NCBI GenBank assembly: GCA_019186825.1
Contig: JABARP010000018.1
Location: 1 to 64,000 of the forward strand
Reading direction: 5' to 3'
DNA from: Pyrinomonadaceae bacterium
Lineage (GTDB): Bacteria > Acidobacteriota > Blastocatellia > Pyrinomonadales > Pyrinomonadaceae
Length of the DNA: 64,000 bases
The position numbers and the translations under genes are program-made. Shown here in pieces: positions 1 to 8,908 of this stretch. The notes beneath the pieces were generated by a model. It saw nothing but the letters and a program-made list of their open reading frames with translations, did not search any database and was not told the DNA's origin. Positions within the stretch are counted from its first letter, which is position 1, and each line of letters starts with the position of its first letter.

Positions 1-1325
1 ACCTGGAACGAAGGATCTTCCTGAGCGAGGCGATTGAGCGCAACACCCATCTTGTCCTGATCGGCACGTGTCTTCGGCTCGACCGCGACACGGACGACCG
101 GATCCGGGAATTCCATCGACTCGAGCACGATATGCTTGTCCTCGGCCGAGATCGTATCGCCCGTAGTTACGTTCTTCATACCGCCGATCGCGACGATCTC
201 ACCCGCCGTTGCCGTTTCGACGTCCTCACGCTTATTTGCGTGCATCATCATCAAACGGCCGACGCGCTCTTTCGAATTCTTGATCGTGTTGTAAACGTAG
301 GAACCGGAATTGACCGTACCGGAGTAGATACGGACAAAAGCGAGCTGGCCAAGGTGCTTGTCCGCCATCAGCTTGAAGACGAGGCCCGAGAACGGAGCCT
401 TTGCATCGGCTTCGCGGGTCTCCATTTCACCGCTCTTCGGGTTCTCACCCTCGATCGCAGGAATATCAAGCGGGCTCGGAAGGAAGTCGATAACAGCATC
501 AAGAAGCGTCTGAACGCCTTTATTCTTAAAGGCCGAGCCGGTAACGACCGGAACAAGCTTGAGTTCGAGCGTACCTTTACGAAGGGCCTTGCGGATCTCG
601 TCTTCAGAGATCTCTTCGCCTTCGAGGTACTTCATCATTAGGTCGTCATCGACACTTGCGGCCGCTTCGACAAGCTTTTCACGCCATTCTTTCGCGGAAT
701 CGACCAACTCTGCCGGAATATCGACCGTCTCGTACTGAGCGCCTTTGGTTTCATCCTTCCAAAGAAGGCCTTTCATGGCGATCAGGTCAACAACGCCCTT
801 CAGATGCTCTTCTTCGCCGATCGGGATCTGCAACGCAACAGCGTTTGCCCCCAAACGGGTCAGGATCGAGTTAAAGCTCCTCTCAAAAGAAGCACCGGCA
901 CGGTCGAGCTTGTTGATAAAGCAGATACGCGGAACGCCGTATTTATCGGCCTGACGCCAAACCGTCTCGGATTGCGGCTCAACGCCAGCAACGCCGTCGA
1001 ACACAGCCACAGCACCGTCAAGAACGCGAAGCGAACGCTCAACTTCCATCGTGAAGTCCACGTGCCCCGGCGTATCAATGATGTTGATGCGATATTCCTG
1101 GCCGTTACGCTTCCAGAAGCAGGTCGTGGCCGCGGACGTGATCGTGATGCCGCGTTCCTGTTCCTGCTCCATCCAGTCCATCGTCGCGGTACCTTCGTGA
1201 ACCTCGCCGATCTTATGGGAAACACCGGTATAAAAAAGGACACGTTCGGTCGTCGTGGTCTTGCCCGCATCAATGTGGGCCATGATCCCGATGTTTCTGA
1301 ATTTGTCTAATGTGATATTAGCCAT
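1..1325 (-). CDS. fusA: Translation elongation factor G (C-terminal part outside window)
   Basis: EF-G is the ribosomal translocase GTPase that also acts in ribosome recycling. The ATG is at 1325 and the frame stays open to the window edge, giving about 441 of the usual ~700 residues (G domain, domain II and the start of domain III). The P-loop AHIDAGKT is at residues 16-23, and [10 protein letters not shown], typical of the end of domain II/start of III, lies at the edge. It follows rpsG by 2 bases and ends the classic rpsL-rpsG-fusA order, so it should share the str promoter. The truncation is only the window boundary. Confidence 0.97.
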   Translation of the reverse strand, partial: MANITLDKFRNIGIMAHIDAGKTTTTERVLFYTGVSHKIGEVHEGTATMDWMEQEQERGITITSAATTCFWKRNGQEYRINIIDTPGHVDFTMEVERSLRVLDGAVAVFDGVAGVEPQSETVWRQADKYGVPRICFINKLDRAGASFERSFNSILTRLGANAVALQIPIGEEEHLKGVVDLIAMKGLLWKDETKGAQYETVDIPAELVDSAKEWREKLVEAAASVDDDLMMKYLEGEEISEDEIRKALRKGTLELKLVPVVTGSAFKNKGVQTLLDAVIDFLPSPLDIPAIEGENPKSGEMETREADAKAPFSGLVFKLMADKHLGQLAFVRIYSGTVNSGSYVYNTIKNSKERVGRLMMMHANKREDVETATAGEIVAIGGMKNVTTGDTISAEDKHIVLESMEFPDPVVRVAVEPKTRADQDKMGVALNRLAQEDPSFQ

Positions 1326-1327
1326 TA

Positions 1328-1798
1328 CTAAAACCTATAATGTGCGAACGCCTTATTGGCCTCTGCCATACGGTGGACATCGTCCTTCTTCTTCAAAGCG
1401 CCGCCGCGGCCATTGGTCGAATCGAGAAGCTCGCCAACGAGGCGGTCTTCCATCGTTTTCTCACTGCGATTACGAGCGTTCGAGACGATCCAGCGGATCG
1501 CAAGCGTATTCCGACGGTCACGCGAAACTTCGAGCGGCACCTGGTAAGTCGCACCGCCGATACGGCGTGATTTGACCTCAAGCGTCGGCGCGACCATCTC
1601 AAGGGCCTTCTTGAAGACCTTGAGCGGCTCTTCGCCGGTCTTTTCGGCGATCTTTTCCATAGCGCCGTAGAAGATCTGCTCGGCGATAGTCTTTTTCCCC
1701 TGCCACATCAGGCCGTTGATGAACTTCGTAACGGCGATGCTGTTATAGATCGGGTCGGGAAGGATCTCTCTTTTTGCTGCAACTCTACGTCTTGGCAT
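1328..1798 (-). CDS. rpsG: 30S ribosomal protein S7
   Basis: S7 nucleates assembly of the 30S head by binding the 3' domain of 16S rRNA. The 156 residues are the normal family length, beginning [16 protein letters not shown] with the conserved [12 protein letters not shown] and an [24 protein letters not shown] core near residues 67-90. It lies 5 bases after rpsL and 2 bases before fusA, with no room for separate promoters, so the three are co-transcribed. The ATG at 1798 gives the standard N terminus. Nothing unusual is visible. Confidence 0.98.
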   Translation of the reverse strand: MPRRRVAAKREILPDPIYNSIAVTKFINGLMWQGKKTIAEQIFYGAMEKIAEKTGEEPLKVFKKALEMVAPTLEVKSRRIGGATYQVPLEVSRDRRNTLAIRWIVSNARNRSEKTMEDRLVGELLDSTNGRGGALKKKDDVHRMAEANKAFAHYRF

Positions 1799-1803
1799 TA
1801 CTC

Positions 1804-2184
1804 TTATTTAGCTCCTTTCGGCCGCTTTGCTCCGTATTTCGAACGGGCCTGATTGCGATTTGCGACGCCGGAGGCATCGAGCGTTCCGCGTACGACGTGG
1901 TAACGAACACCCGGAAGGTCCTTTACACGGCCGCCGCGGATAAGCACGATCGAGTGCTCCTGCAGGTTGTGGCCGATACCGGGAATATAGGTCGTCACCT
2001 CTATTTGGTTCGTCAGGCGAACGCGGGCAACTTTACGAAGGGCCGAGTTCGGCTTCTTAGGCGTTGATGTATAAACGCGCGTGCAGACGCCGCGTTTCTG
2101 CGGGTTTGCCTGAAGCGCCGGGCTGGCCGTCTTGTACTGCACCCTTTGGCGTCCCTTTCGAACTAGCTGATTGATCGTTGGCAT
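1804..2184 (-). CDS. rpsL: 30S ribosomal protein S12
   Basis: S12 sits at the decoding centre and controls translational accuracy. The 126 residues start [12 protein letters not shown] and contain [15 protein letters not shown] and the [11 protein letters not shown] and [14 protein letters not shown] loops. The lysines where streptomycin-resistance substitutions usually occur look wild type. It is first in the str operon. A purine-rich AGAAGAGAA lies about 7-15 bases before the ATG. The promoter at 2498-2526 implies a long untranslated leader of about 300 nt. Confidence 0.98.
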   Translation of the reverse strand: MPTINQLVRKGRQRVQYKTASPALQANPQKRGVCTRVYTSTPKKPNSALRKVARVRLTNQIEVTTYIPGIGHNLQEHSIVLIRGGRVKDLPGVRYHVVRGTLDASGVANRNQARSKYGAKRPKGAK

Positions 2185-2497
2185 CGTCTATTCTCTTCTT
2201 ATCTCGTTCGCAAAAATGGCAAAACCTAAGTCTTACCTGACTCTTGCCGGATCGCATCCGACAGTTAGCTCAAGCAGCTTCTACGCTGAATGAATTAAAC
2301 TAAAACCTTAAAAACCCCTTAAGAATCTCAACTTTGCTGTAGCGTGGCAGTAAAGAAGTGTATCTGTTAGATGCCGCCGCGAAAGGGTGTCCTCAACGCG
2401 TTTTACGCTACAATTCGTGCTTCGATTCTCAAATATCGTTCCCGAAGATCAATAAAAACCAACAGGAAGCCCGGGCCGTTAAAGTCCGAAACTTTAG

Positions 2498-2526
2498 ATA
2501 GTACGAATTTGCCTACTGTGTGTCAA
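2498..2526 (-). promoter_or_regulatory. Promoter of the str operon (rpsL-rpsG-fusA)
   Basis: On the minus strand TTGACA (2521-2526) is followed after exactly 17 bases by TACTAT (2498-2503), a near-consensus sigma-70 promoter pointing at rpsL. Transcription would start near 2490, leaving about 305 nt of leader before the rpsL start at 2184. I see no second strong promoter and no clear terminator or riboswitch in 2185-2490. Confidence 0.7.
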
Positions 2527-2581
2527 GTCGGCGCGTTATGAATCCGACCGGGCAGGACAAACCATCTTTCTCGGGGTCGAG

Positions 2582-4402
2582 CTATCCGCAGATCTCGTCG
2601 ATCACGGGGCCGTACTTTTCATCGACGACGCTGCGTTTGATCTTGAGGGTTGGCGTCATCTCGCCTTTGTCGATCGAGAATTCGCGGGGCAGGAGGGCGA
2701 CGCGCTTGACGCGCTCAAAATCTGAGAGCTCGGATGTGAGGAGAACGGCGTCCTTCTGAACACGTTTGATAAACGCCGTATCCGCGGCAAGTTCCTCTCG
2801 CGGACGCGAAACATCGGCTCCCGCGGCCTTCATCTCTTCTTTGAGAGCTTCCCAATCGGGGACGATGAGTGCCCCGACCTGTTTTCGGCCCGAACCGACC
2901 ACAACCGCCTGCGCGACGAGCGGGCTTTGTTTAAGCAGACTTTCGACCTGGAGAGGTGCAACGTATTTACCGTTCGACAGCTTGAAAAGGTCCTTCAGGC
3001 GGTCGGTGATGTAGAAATGCCCGTCAACATCCGTGTAGCCAATGTCGCCGGTGTGGTAGTAACCCTCGCTGTCGAGGGCTTCGGCCGTGGCTTCCGGGTT
3101 GTTGTAATAGCCTAGCATTACGTTGCGGCCGCGGATCAGCACCTCGCCGTCCATTTCGGCGATCTTCATCTCGATACCGTCGAACGGGCGGCCGATCGAC
3201 CCGACCTTGTTATCCTCCGGGCGATTTGCACAGGTAATGCACGCCTCGGTCATCCCATAACCCTGGAGGATCGGTATCCCGGCAGCCCAAAAAGCGTAAC
3301 TGAGTTTTTTTGAGAGCGGTGCACCGCCCGAAACAAAGAACCGCAACGCACCTCCGACGCCGTCACGCCATTTTGAGAAGACGAGTTTGTCCGCCACAAC
3401 GTGCTTTGCCTTGAGGCCGGCGGGCACCCTTTCGCCGCGATCCTTGTAGCCCCAATACGCCTGCCCGACTTCGAGCGACCACTCGAAAAGCCGTGTTTTC
3501 ATCCCGCCCGCGGACATTCCCTTCTTGACGATCTTGTGATGCACTTGCTCGAACAATCTCGGGACTGCCGTCATGATCGTCGGCCTGACCTCTTTAAGAT
3601 AATTGGCGATCTGCTCAAATGCCGAACAATAGTGCACGAGTACGCCGTTCGCCGTAAGCACATAAAACACAGCCCTTTCGAATATGTGCGAAAGCGGCAG
3701 CACGGCAAGGCTGCGGTCGTGCGAGAGTATCGGCAGGCCTTTCGAGATCGAGACAATATTCGAGACAAAGTTGTCGTGCGAGAGCATCACGCCCTTCGGC
3801 GTGCCGGTCGTCCCGGAAGTGTAGATGATCGTCGCAAGATCGCCGCCACCAATAGCCGCAACCTTGTCTTCGAGAAAATGAGGATATTCCCTCAGGTATT
3901 CGCGGCCCGCGCTCTCGAGATCGCTCAGCAGCGCACTTTTCGACCCGTTTTCCTTCGCGTCGTCGAAAAAGATCACCTTCTGCAGGCTCTCGACCGTTTG
4001 GACACCTTCTTTTGCGTGTTTCCAAAGCTTTTCGCCCGAAACAAAAAGCATCTTCGCACCGGAATTCTCTAGAATGTAGCGTATCTGATCGACCGCCTGC
4101 GTTGTGTAGATCGGCACGTTGACCGCACCAAGGCTCAAGATCGCAAGATCGACGAGCGACCACTCAGGCCGATTCTCCGAGATGATCGCGACTCGATCGC
4201 CGGCCGCGACGCCCCAGGCTTCAAGCCCTGCCGCGTAGTTCCGCACGCGCTCGACCATCTCTCGCCCGTTAAGGAATTTCCACGCGTCGCCGCTCTTAAA
4301 ACCGACAACCGGCGATTTACCGCGTCGTTGAAACGCCTCAAGGCAATAGGACGGAAGATTCTGTGGAATTTGGTCGAAATCTTTAAGGTTAGGTGCGGCC
4401 AT
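2582..4402 (-). CDS. Long-chain fatty acid--CoA ligase (AMP-forming)
   Basis: ANL-superfamily enzyme that adenylates a long-chain fatty acid and transfers it to CoA, feeding beta-oxidation or lipid synthesis. Over 606 residues it shows the P-loop-like YTSGTTGTPKG (194-204), GYGMTEA (381-387), YHTGD (449-453) and the C-terminal hinge ITDRLKDLFKLSNGKY (465-480). The length fits the FadD15/Faa-type group. The ATG at 4402 gives MAAPNLKDFDQIPQN. It is a monocistronic minus-strand gene, and its promoter should lie in 4403-4580. Chain-length specificity cannot be read from sequence. Confidence 0.93.
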   Translation of the reverse strand: MAAPNLKDFDQIPQNLPSYCLEAFQRRGKSPVVGFKSGDAWKFLNGREMVERVRNYAAGLEAWGVAAGDRVAIISENRPEWSLVDLAILSLGAVNVPIYTTQAVDQIRYILENSGAKMLFVSGEKLWKHAKEGVQTVESLQKVIFFDDAKENGSKSALLSDLESAGREYLREYPHFLEDKVAAIGGGDLATIIYTSGTTGTPKGVMLSHDNFVSNIVSISKGLPILSHDRSLAVLPLSHIFERAVFYVLTANGVLVHYCSAFEQIANYLKEVRPTIMTAVPRLFEQVHHKIVKKGMSAGGMKTRLFEWSLEVGQAYWGYKDRGERVPAGLKAKHVVADKLVFSKWRDGVGGALRFFVSGGAPLSKKLSYAFWAAGIPILQGYGMTEACITCANRPEDNKVGSIGRPFDGIEMKIAEMDGEVLIRGRNVMLGYYNNPEATAEALDSEGYYHTGDIGYTDVDGHFYITDRLKDLFKLSNGKYVAPLQVESLLKQSPLVAQAVVVGSGRKQVGALIVPDWEALKEEMKAAGADVSRPREELAADTAFIKRVQKDAVLLTSELSDFERVKRVALLPREFSIDKGEMTPTLKIKRSVVDEKYGPVIDEICG

Positions 4403-4520
4403 TTAAGATAGAAACCGCCAGTCGAGCATTAACGAAGGCTCAAGACGGGAGTTTTGTTGCAATTCTTGCAAAACATCGCTCGCAAGTCCACTTGGGCAAC
4501 GTTTTGACCGCCAAAAGGCA

Positions 4521-4560
4521 AGGTCAAAAGCAAAGGGCATTGACCCGTTGCTTTTGACCT
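4521..4560. other. Perfect 13-bp stem-loop between two minus-strand genes
   Basis: Positions 4521-4533 (AGGTCAAAAGCAA) are perfectly complementary to 4548-4560, with a 14-nt loop that can form three further G-C pairs (GGG 4535-4537 with CCC 4544-4546). It lies 21 bases past the stop of the 4582-5121 gene. It could therefore act as its transcription terminator, but no uridine run follows on the minus strand. A nearby TTTTGACC (4502-4509) partly repeats one arm. A processing or REP-like hairpin is the alternative. Confidence 0.5.
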
Positions 4561-4581
4561 GCGATCAAACTTCAGTTGGAA

Positions 4582-5121
4582 CTAGCTGCGTTTTAGCTCA
4601 ATTCCAGTTGCTTCGAACGAAACCTCGGTAACCGAGCCGTCTGCATTTCGATTTTCGAACTTAGCCCCGTCCTCTTCGATCATATGATCGACCTCTGCCT
4701 TCGAAAGGGTTTTGACCTGGAATTCGCCTTCAACGCGAGCAGTGGCTCCTGCCGACTGAAGCGGAATGAAGAACGAATGGCCCTTCATCTTTACGCGGAC
4801 GCTCTTCTCGCCCGGTTTCTCGGCGACCTCAGCCCAGCAGCCTTCCATCTTGCAGGAGCGGACTACAACACCTTCGATAAGGACCTTCTTACCCGCAAAT
4901 TTCTCCGGTTTTGCAAGGGCCTTTGAAAGCGAAACTTTCTTCGAGTTACCGATAGCGTCACCTCTTTTGAGCCAGCCGTCGGTTGGGATCACAGCGGTTT
5001 TATCGGCCTCGGTCGGCTTTTTGGCGCCGTCCATTCCTTCCATACCTTTTTCCTGCCCAAAAGCAGTGGCGGAGATCGCTAGGATCAATCCAGCGAGAAT
5101 AATGAGACTTTTGAATTTCAT
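4582..5121 (-). CDS. Secreted DUF4920-like protein
   Basis: Predicted exported protein of 179 residues. The ATG at 5121 begins a clear signal peptide (MKFKSLIILAGLILAISATAFGQ); a TTG seven codons earlier would spoil it. The core has RSCKMEGCWAEV with two cysteines about 90 and 95, followed by RVKMKGHSFFIPLQSAG and an ATARVEGEFQVKTLSK segment. This resembles DUF4920 proteins, whose function is unknown; the cysteine pair suggests metal or redox chemistry, which is inference. It appears to be transcribed alone, with a stem-loop downstream. Confidence 0.75.
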   Translation of the reverse strand: MKFKSLIILAGLILAISATAFGQEKGMEGMDGAKKPTEADKTAVIPTDGWLKRGDAIGNSKKVSLSKALAKPEKFAGKKVLIEGVVVRSCKMEGCWAEVAEKPGEKSVRVKMKGHSFFIPLQSAGATARVEGEFQVKTLSKAEVDHMIEEDGAKFENRNADGSVTEVSFEATGIELKRS

Positions 5122-5156
5122 ATGTGTATATTTTGCCTGCAAACGAAGATTCTATC

Positions 5157-6830
5157 CTATTTTGCCGCCGAAGCTGAATCGAAAACGACACGTCCGCCGA
5201 CAATTGTTTTTATTACTTTCACGTTCGGTATCGTAGTCGGGTCGATCGTAAATATGTCTTCCGAGAGAATCACGAAGTCTGCAAGCTTTCCAACCTCTAG
5301 AGTGCCTTTCTCATGCTCCTGAAACTCCGCATACGCTGAGCCGAGAGTATAACAACGGACGGCCGCATCGACCGAGATCTTTTCGTCTGAAAGCCATCCG
5401 TTCGGGTTCTTGCCATCGGTCGTTTGGCGCGTAACCGCCGCGTAGATGCCAAAGAGCGGATTAAGAGGTGCCACCGACCAATCTGTGCCGAAAGCAACGT
5501 GCGTTCCGCTTGCAAGCAGCGATTTGAACACATACGTTCCTTTCAGCCGCTCTTTCCCGAGCCGCTTTTCAGCCCATCTCCCATCATCCGTCAAATGAAC
5601 AGGCTGCATCGACGCTATGACTCCAAGTTTTGCAAACCGCGGAATATCGCTAACCCGCAAATGCTGTGCATGCTCGATCCGAAAACGGCGGTCGGACGGG
5701 CCGTCTTCCTTTTCGACACGCTCATAAATGTCGAGTACGGTCGCATTTGTCCTATCGCCGATCGCGTGGATCATTACCTGCAGGCCGTTCTTGTCGGCTC
5801 CGGAGACGTGCTCATAAAGCAGCGGCATCTCAGCACTTGCGACGCCGCTCGTCGAGGGCATGTCGGCATAAGGCTCAAAGAACCAGGCCGTCGATGAGCC
5901 GAGGCTTCCGTCGCCGTAGCCTTTTAAGGTTCCCGTACGCAGCATCGGGCCGCCAAAGGCGTGGCGAATCCCGGCGTGTGCACGCGATTTCCAATCCGAA
6001 AGGTCCGCACCTGCGTAAAGCCGCGTCTTGAGCTTCCCTTCTTCGAGCAGTTTCTGATAGACAGCAAGATTCTGACTCGCCTGCATATCCTGCGCACTCG
6101 TTACGCCAAGGCTCGCTGCATAGTTCGTTGCAGCCTCTGCGTCCGCAAGCTTTTGCTCGAATGTTCTTGCCGGAATAACCGTGGAAACGAGTTCCATCGC
6201 AGCATCCTTGAGTACACCCGTAGGCTCTCCATTGGCATCTCGAACGATCACGCCGCCCGGAACGTCTTTAGTATTCTTATCAACGCCCGCGAGTTTCAAA
6301 GCAAGACTGTTCGCGACCGCCATATGTCCGTCGAGCCGGTTCACGAACACCGGATTCTTTGGCGCGACCTTATCGATCAGCTCTTTGGTCGGAAGGTTCG
6401 CCGGCTTCCAGTTCTCGTGGTCCCAACGGCCGCCCGTGATCCATTCGCCATCCTTGAGCTTTGCGGCATAGTCCTTTATCCGCTGTGCGAACTCTTCCGG
6501 GGACTGCGAAGAACGCAGATCGACAAGCGAAAGCTGTTCGCCGCCCGGGACGAAATGCAGGTGAGCGTCGTTAAAGCCGGGAATGATGGTCTTCCCGCCG
6601 GCATCGATTACATTCGTCTTCGGCCCGATGAGCTTAGCGATCTCAGCGTCGCTGCCAAGAGCGATTATTCGACCATCCAAGACAGCCATTGCCCGGACGA
6701 TCGACCGTTTATCGTCCATCGTTCGAATATTTGCATTCTTGACAACGACGTCCGCGGAAACCGTCTGAGAGACTGTGATCGACGGGCAAATGAGTAGGAT
6801 GAGCGTAAATAAAACGAGAAGATTCTTCAT
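5157..6830 (-). CDS. Exported amidohydrolase (YtcJ-like, amidohydrolase family 3)
   Basis: Metal-dependent hydrolase of the YtcJ/N-substituted formamide deformylase group. From the ATG at 6830 it has 557 residues: a signal peptide (MKNLLVLFTLILLICPS), a beta-sandwich segment, then the metal-binding PGFNDAHLHF with HLH at 90-92. Further on are HAIGDRTN, EHAQHL and GTDWSVAPLNPL, supplying the remaining metal ligands and catalytic aspartate, and it ends with the usual GKLADFVILS return strand. The substrate is unknown. It is divergent from the gene starting at 6886, separated by 55 bases. Confidence 0.9.
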   Translation of the reverse strand: MKNLLVLFTLILLICPSITVSQTVSADVVVKNANIRTMDDKRSIVRAMAVLDGRIIALGSDAEIAKLIGPKTNVIDAGGKTIIPGFNDAHLHFVPGGEQLSLVDLRSSQSPEEFAQRIKDYAAKLKDGEWITGGRWDHENWKPANLPTKELIDKVAPKNPVFVNRLDGHMAVANSLALKLAGVDKNTKDVPGGVIVRDANGEPTGVLKDAAMELVSTVIPARTFEQKLADAEAATNYAASLGVTSAQDMQASQNLAVYQKLLEEGKLKTRLYAGADLSDWKSRAHAGIRHAFGGPMLRTGTLKGYGDGSLGSSTAWFFEPYADMPSTSGVASAEMPLLYEHVSGADKNGLQVMIHAIGDRTNATVLDIYERVEKEDGPSDRRFRIEHAQHLRVSDIPRFAKLGVIASMQPVHLTDDGRWAEKRLGKERLKGTYVFKSLLASGTHVAFGTDWSVAPLNPLFGIYAAVTRQTTDGKNPNGWLSDEKISVDAAVRCYTLGSAYAEFQEHEKGTLEVGKLADFVILSEDIFTIDPTTIPNVKVIKTIVGGRVVFDSASAAK

Positions 6831-6885
6831 AGGAAACGAAACGAACAAAGTAATGCTAGTATTTAGGCGAGGGAATTATACAACA

Positions 6886-7380
6886 ATGCGGACCTCATAC
6901 TTCCACATTGCGTGCCTTTTGATCGTCGCGATCGGTATGACGCTGATCGTCTTCATCTATTCAACTCAGCCGAAGACTCTTACGGAGATCGCAACAAAGG
7001 GCAGCGTTGCGATCGGAACTTATGAGGTCAATCGCGGAGAATTTGAAAATGGCCTGGCGGCATTTCGGCGCGATGAATTCGAAGCAGCGCGCGCGGCATT
7101 TGACCGCGCCGACCCTGAGAAACGTGACGCTGCGACGCAATTCTATGTTGCCTATAGCTTCTATCGCCAAGGCTGGGGACGCGTGTCGAATGACAACGAC
7201 CTGTTTACAAAAGGCTTGTCCGCTGCCGAAAGAGTATTGCAACTGGACCCGAATTATCGATCCGCTGACCCTCAGCTTGGATTGAAAACGCCAACCGAGC
7301 TGAAAGCTGAACTCGAAGACGGCCTAAAGATCACCGTATCCGATTTCAATCCACTTAAGGTCACACGCGAAAGGAAATGA
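6886..7380 (+). CDS. Membrane-anchored TPR-like protein
   Basis: 164-residue protein of unknown function. I chose the ATG at 6886 because it opens an N-terminal membrane anchor (about residues 5-25, HIACLLIVAIGMTLIVFIYS) and sits behind a GGCGAGGG-type binding site; an upstream in-frame extension overlaps the divergent gene and looks non-coding. The rest (FENGLAAFRRDEFEAARAAF, then FYVAYSFYRQGWGR) has the helix pattern of tetratricopeptide repeats. It overlaps the next gene by four bases (ATGA), implying translational coupling with that membrane protein. Confidence 0.75.
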   Translation: MRTSYFHIACLLIVAIGMTLIVFIYSTQPKTLTEIATKGSVAIGTYEVNRGEFENGLAAFRRDEFEAARAAFDRADPEKRDAATQFYVAYSFYRQGWGRVSNDNDLFTKGLSAAERVLQLDPNYRSADPQLGLKTPTELKAELEDGLKITVSDFNPLKVTRERK

Positions 7381-8114
7381 CCCACGACGAAACAGTCAGA
7401 TCTGAAGACCTTGTTGAGGCCGCAAGCGAATCGCTCGAACGTCCGCGAAAGCACGCCGTACTTAGCGAAACGGAGCTCCGCCGATACACGCGTCTGTATG
7501 TGGTGCTTCCTATTGTTTTTCTGCTCGTTACGCTTTTCGGTGGGATGCGTTTTGCGGCGGCCGACCATTCATTCTTGTTTTTGCCTCCGCCACTGATCTG
7601 CCTAATCTTTGGCGCCGTAACTATATTTCTGATCTTTCGAGCGCGTCTGATCGAGTTTGAAAGTTGGTTCAATGAGCAGCATCCCATCCTCGAGAACGCA
7701 GCAAATGCGGGTGTGATCCTTGTGATCTTCACGGCAAGCGTACAGGTTTACAATCTCCTGCTACCGGAAACCGGCCTTGCCAACTGGGTTGTAACGGCTC
7801 TTTTCGTCTGGACACTCTGGAATGATATTTTCGCTGATTTTGATCAGAAGAAACTGCTCAGAAGCCTCGCCGGATTGTTCGCGATCGCCTTTGTTACCAA
7901 GTATCTCGTACTCTCAAACTTGGCCGTGAAGAATGACGCGAGCTGGCTGCAGAGGATACTTGAAAATCCGGGAAAGGAAGCCGCAACCTGGTTCCTCGAT
8001 CTGCCGGTCTATTCGCCCGCAACGGGATATCTGCAGTTCTTCACGATCCTATTATTCCTCTTTGGCCTTTTCCTTACGCCAAGAAGGGCGAATACAAAAA
8101 AGCTACCGTCCTAA
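7377..8114 (+). CDS. Unrecognised polytopic membrane protein
   Basis: 245 residues with about six hydrophobic segments (roughly 42-60, 71-89, 110-127, 136-153, 165-182, 218-236) and a charged N terminus rich in Glu and Arg. I do not recognise a family. It is coupled by a four-base overlap to the TPR-like anchor gene upstream, so the pair probably forms one complex (inference). Its last 12 bases overlap the 3' end of the convergent anti-sigma gene. Confidence 0.75.
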   Translation: MTHDETVRSEDLVEAASESLERPRKHAVLSETELRRYTRLYVVLPIVFLLVTLFGGMRFAAADHSFLFLPPPLICLIFGAVTIFLIFRARLIEFESWFNEQHPILENAANAGVILVIFTASVQVYNLLLPETGLANWVVTALFVWTLWNDIFADFDQKKLLRSLAGLFAIAFVTKYLVLSNLAVKNDASWLQRILENPGKEAATWFLDLPVYSPATGYLQFFTILLFLFGLFLTPRRANTKKLPS

Positions 8115-8906
8115 CGGCAGAGTGAGAGTCTTCCCTTCGCGGCGGATGACGAGGCTGCGTGCAGTAAGAGACCCATTGAGCATCGAATCTGCTGAGATAC
8201 TCTTTCCGTTCAGCCCCTCGATCACATCACCGACTTTTATGCCCGACCGATCCGCTATGCTGTTTGCGACAACAGAATCGACACGCAAGCCATTCCCCAC
8301 CGGTGTCAAAGAGACGCCGAGCTGAGAAAGGACATCTCGGACGGAGATCCCTGCGTTCGGAACGTTTGGCGACACGGGAGCCGAATCTACGTTCGGGTTG
8401 ATGCCGCGAGGATAGAGCTTTACGCCCTGAGTGCCGGACTCTACGAAAGACGTGCCTCCGGTCTCGTCATTCGAAGGTCCGCCCGGACGCGAAGCGATCA
8501 GCTGATCATCCAACGGCACTCGTTTCGGCGACTCTATGGACGGGCCATTCGATGCAAAGGTGGTCGATGGGATGTCAATAGGATGTCGTGGAACGGAAGC
8601 GGAATCTTCGGCGGATCTCTCCGCAGTCGCAACATCCACGGGAGTTGACACCGGACTCGTTTCCGTCCAATAAGGATTTAGAAGCAGAACGGTACCCGTA
8701 ACGGCCAGCAAAGCTGCCGCCGGAACTGCGATCCTTAACGCCCCAAAAAGGCCGCGTGGTTTCGCTGAAGTCCGTGCAGACGCGATCCGTGCCGAAACGC
8801 GAAACTCAAAATCGTTCGGCGCAGACACCTTTGGCATTGCGCCAAGCAAGTTCACCAGTTTGGCGTCCGTAGCTTCTAGTTCAGTATTGTCCGCCTTTTC
8901 AACCAT
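8103..8906 (-). CDS. Putative anti-sigma factor with C-terminal PDZ domain
   Basis: 267 residues, starting 2 bases after the ECF sigma gene, the normal place for its regulator. The N-terminal ~55 residues are cytoplasmic in character. One membrane segment lies at 59-76, followed by a Ser/Pro-rich linker. The last ~80 residues form a PDZ-like domain with LRVDSVVANSIADRSGIKVG followed by DVIEGLNGKSI. The HxxxCxxC motif of zinc-binding anti-sigma factors is absent. By analogy with envelope-stress systems the PDZ could sense periplasmic peptides, but this is inference from position and architecture. Confidence 0.7.
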   Translation of the reverse strand: MVEKADNTELEATDAKLVNLLGAMPKVSAPNDFEFRVSARIASARTSAKPRGLFGALRIAVPAAALLAVTGTVLLLNPYWTETSPVSTPVDVATAERSAEDSASVPRHPIDIPSTTFASNGPSIESPKRVPLDDQLIASRPGGPSNDETGGTSFVESGTQGVKLYPRGINPNVDSAPVSPNVPNAGISVRDVLSQLGVSLTPVGNGLRVDSVVANSIADRSGIKVGDVIEGLNGKSISADSMLNGSLTARSLVIRREGKTLTLPLGR

Positions 8907-8908
8907 TG

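Noticed and set aside
3401..4072. Long plus-strand open frame (223 codons) inside the acyl-CoA ligase
   Set aside because: Antisense to a gene with clear catalytic motifs; composition and lack of family features mark it as a shadow frame.
5961..6797. 278-codon plus-strand frame within the amidohydrolase gene
   Set aside because: Antisense to a well-supported enzyme with signal peptide and HxH metal motif.
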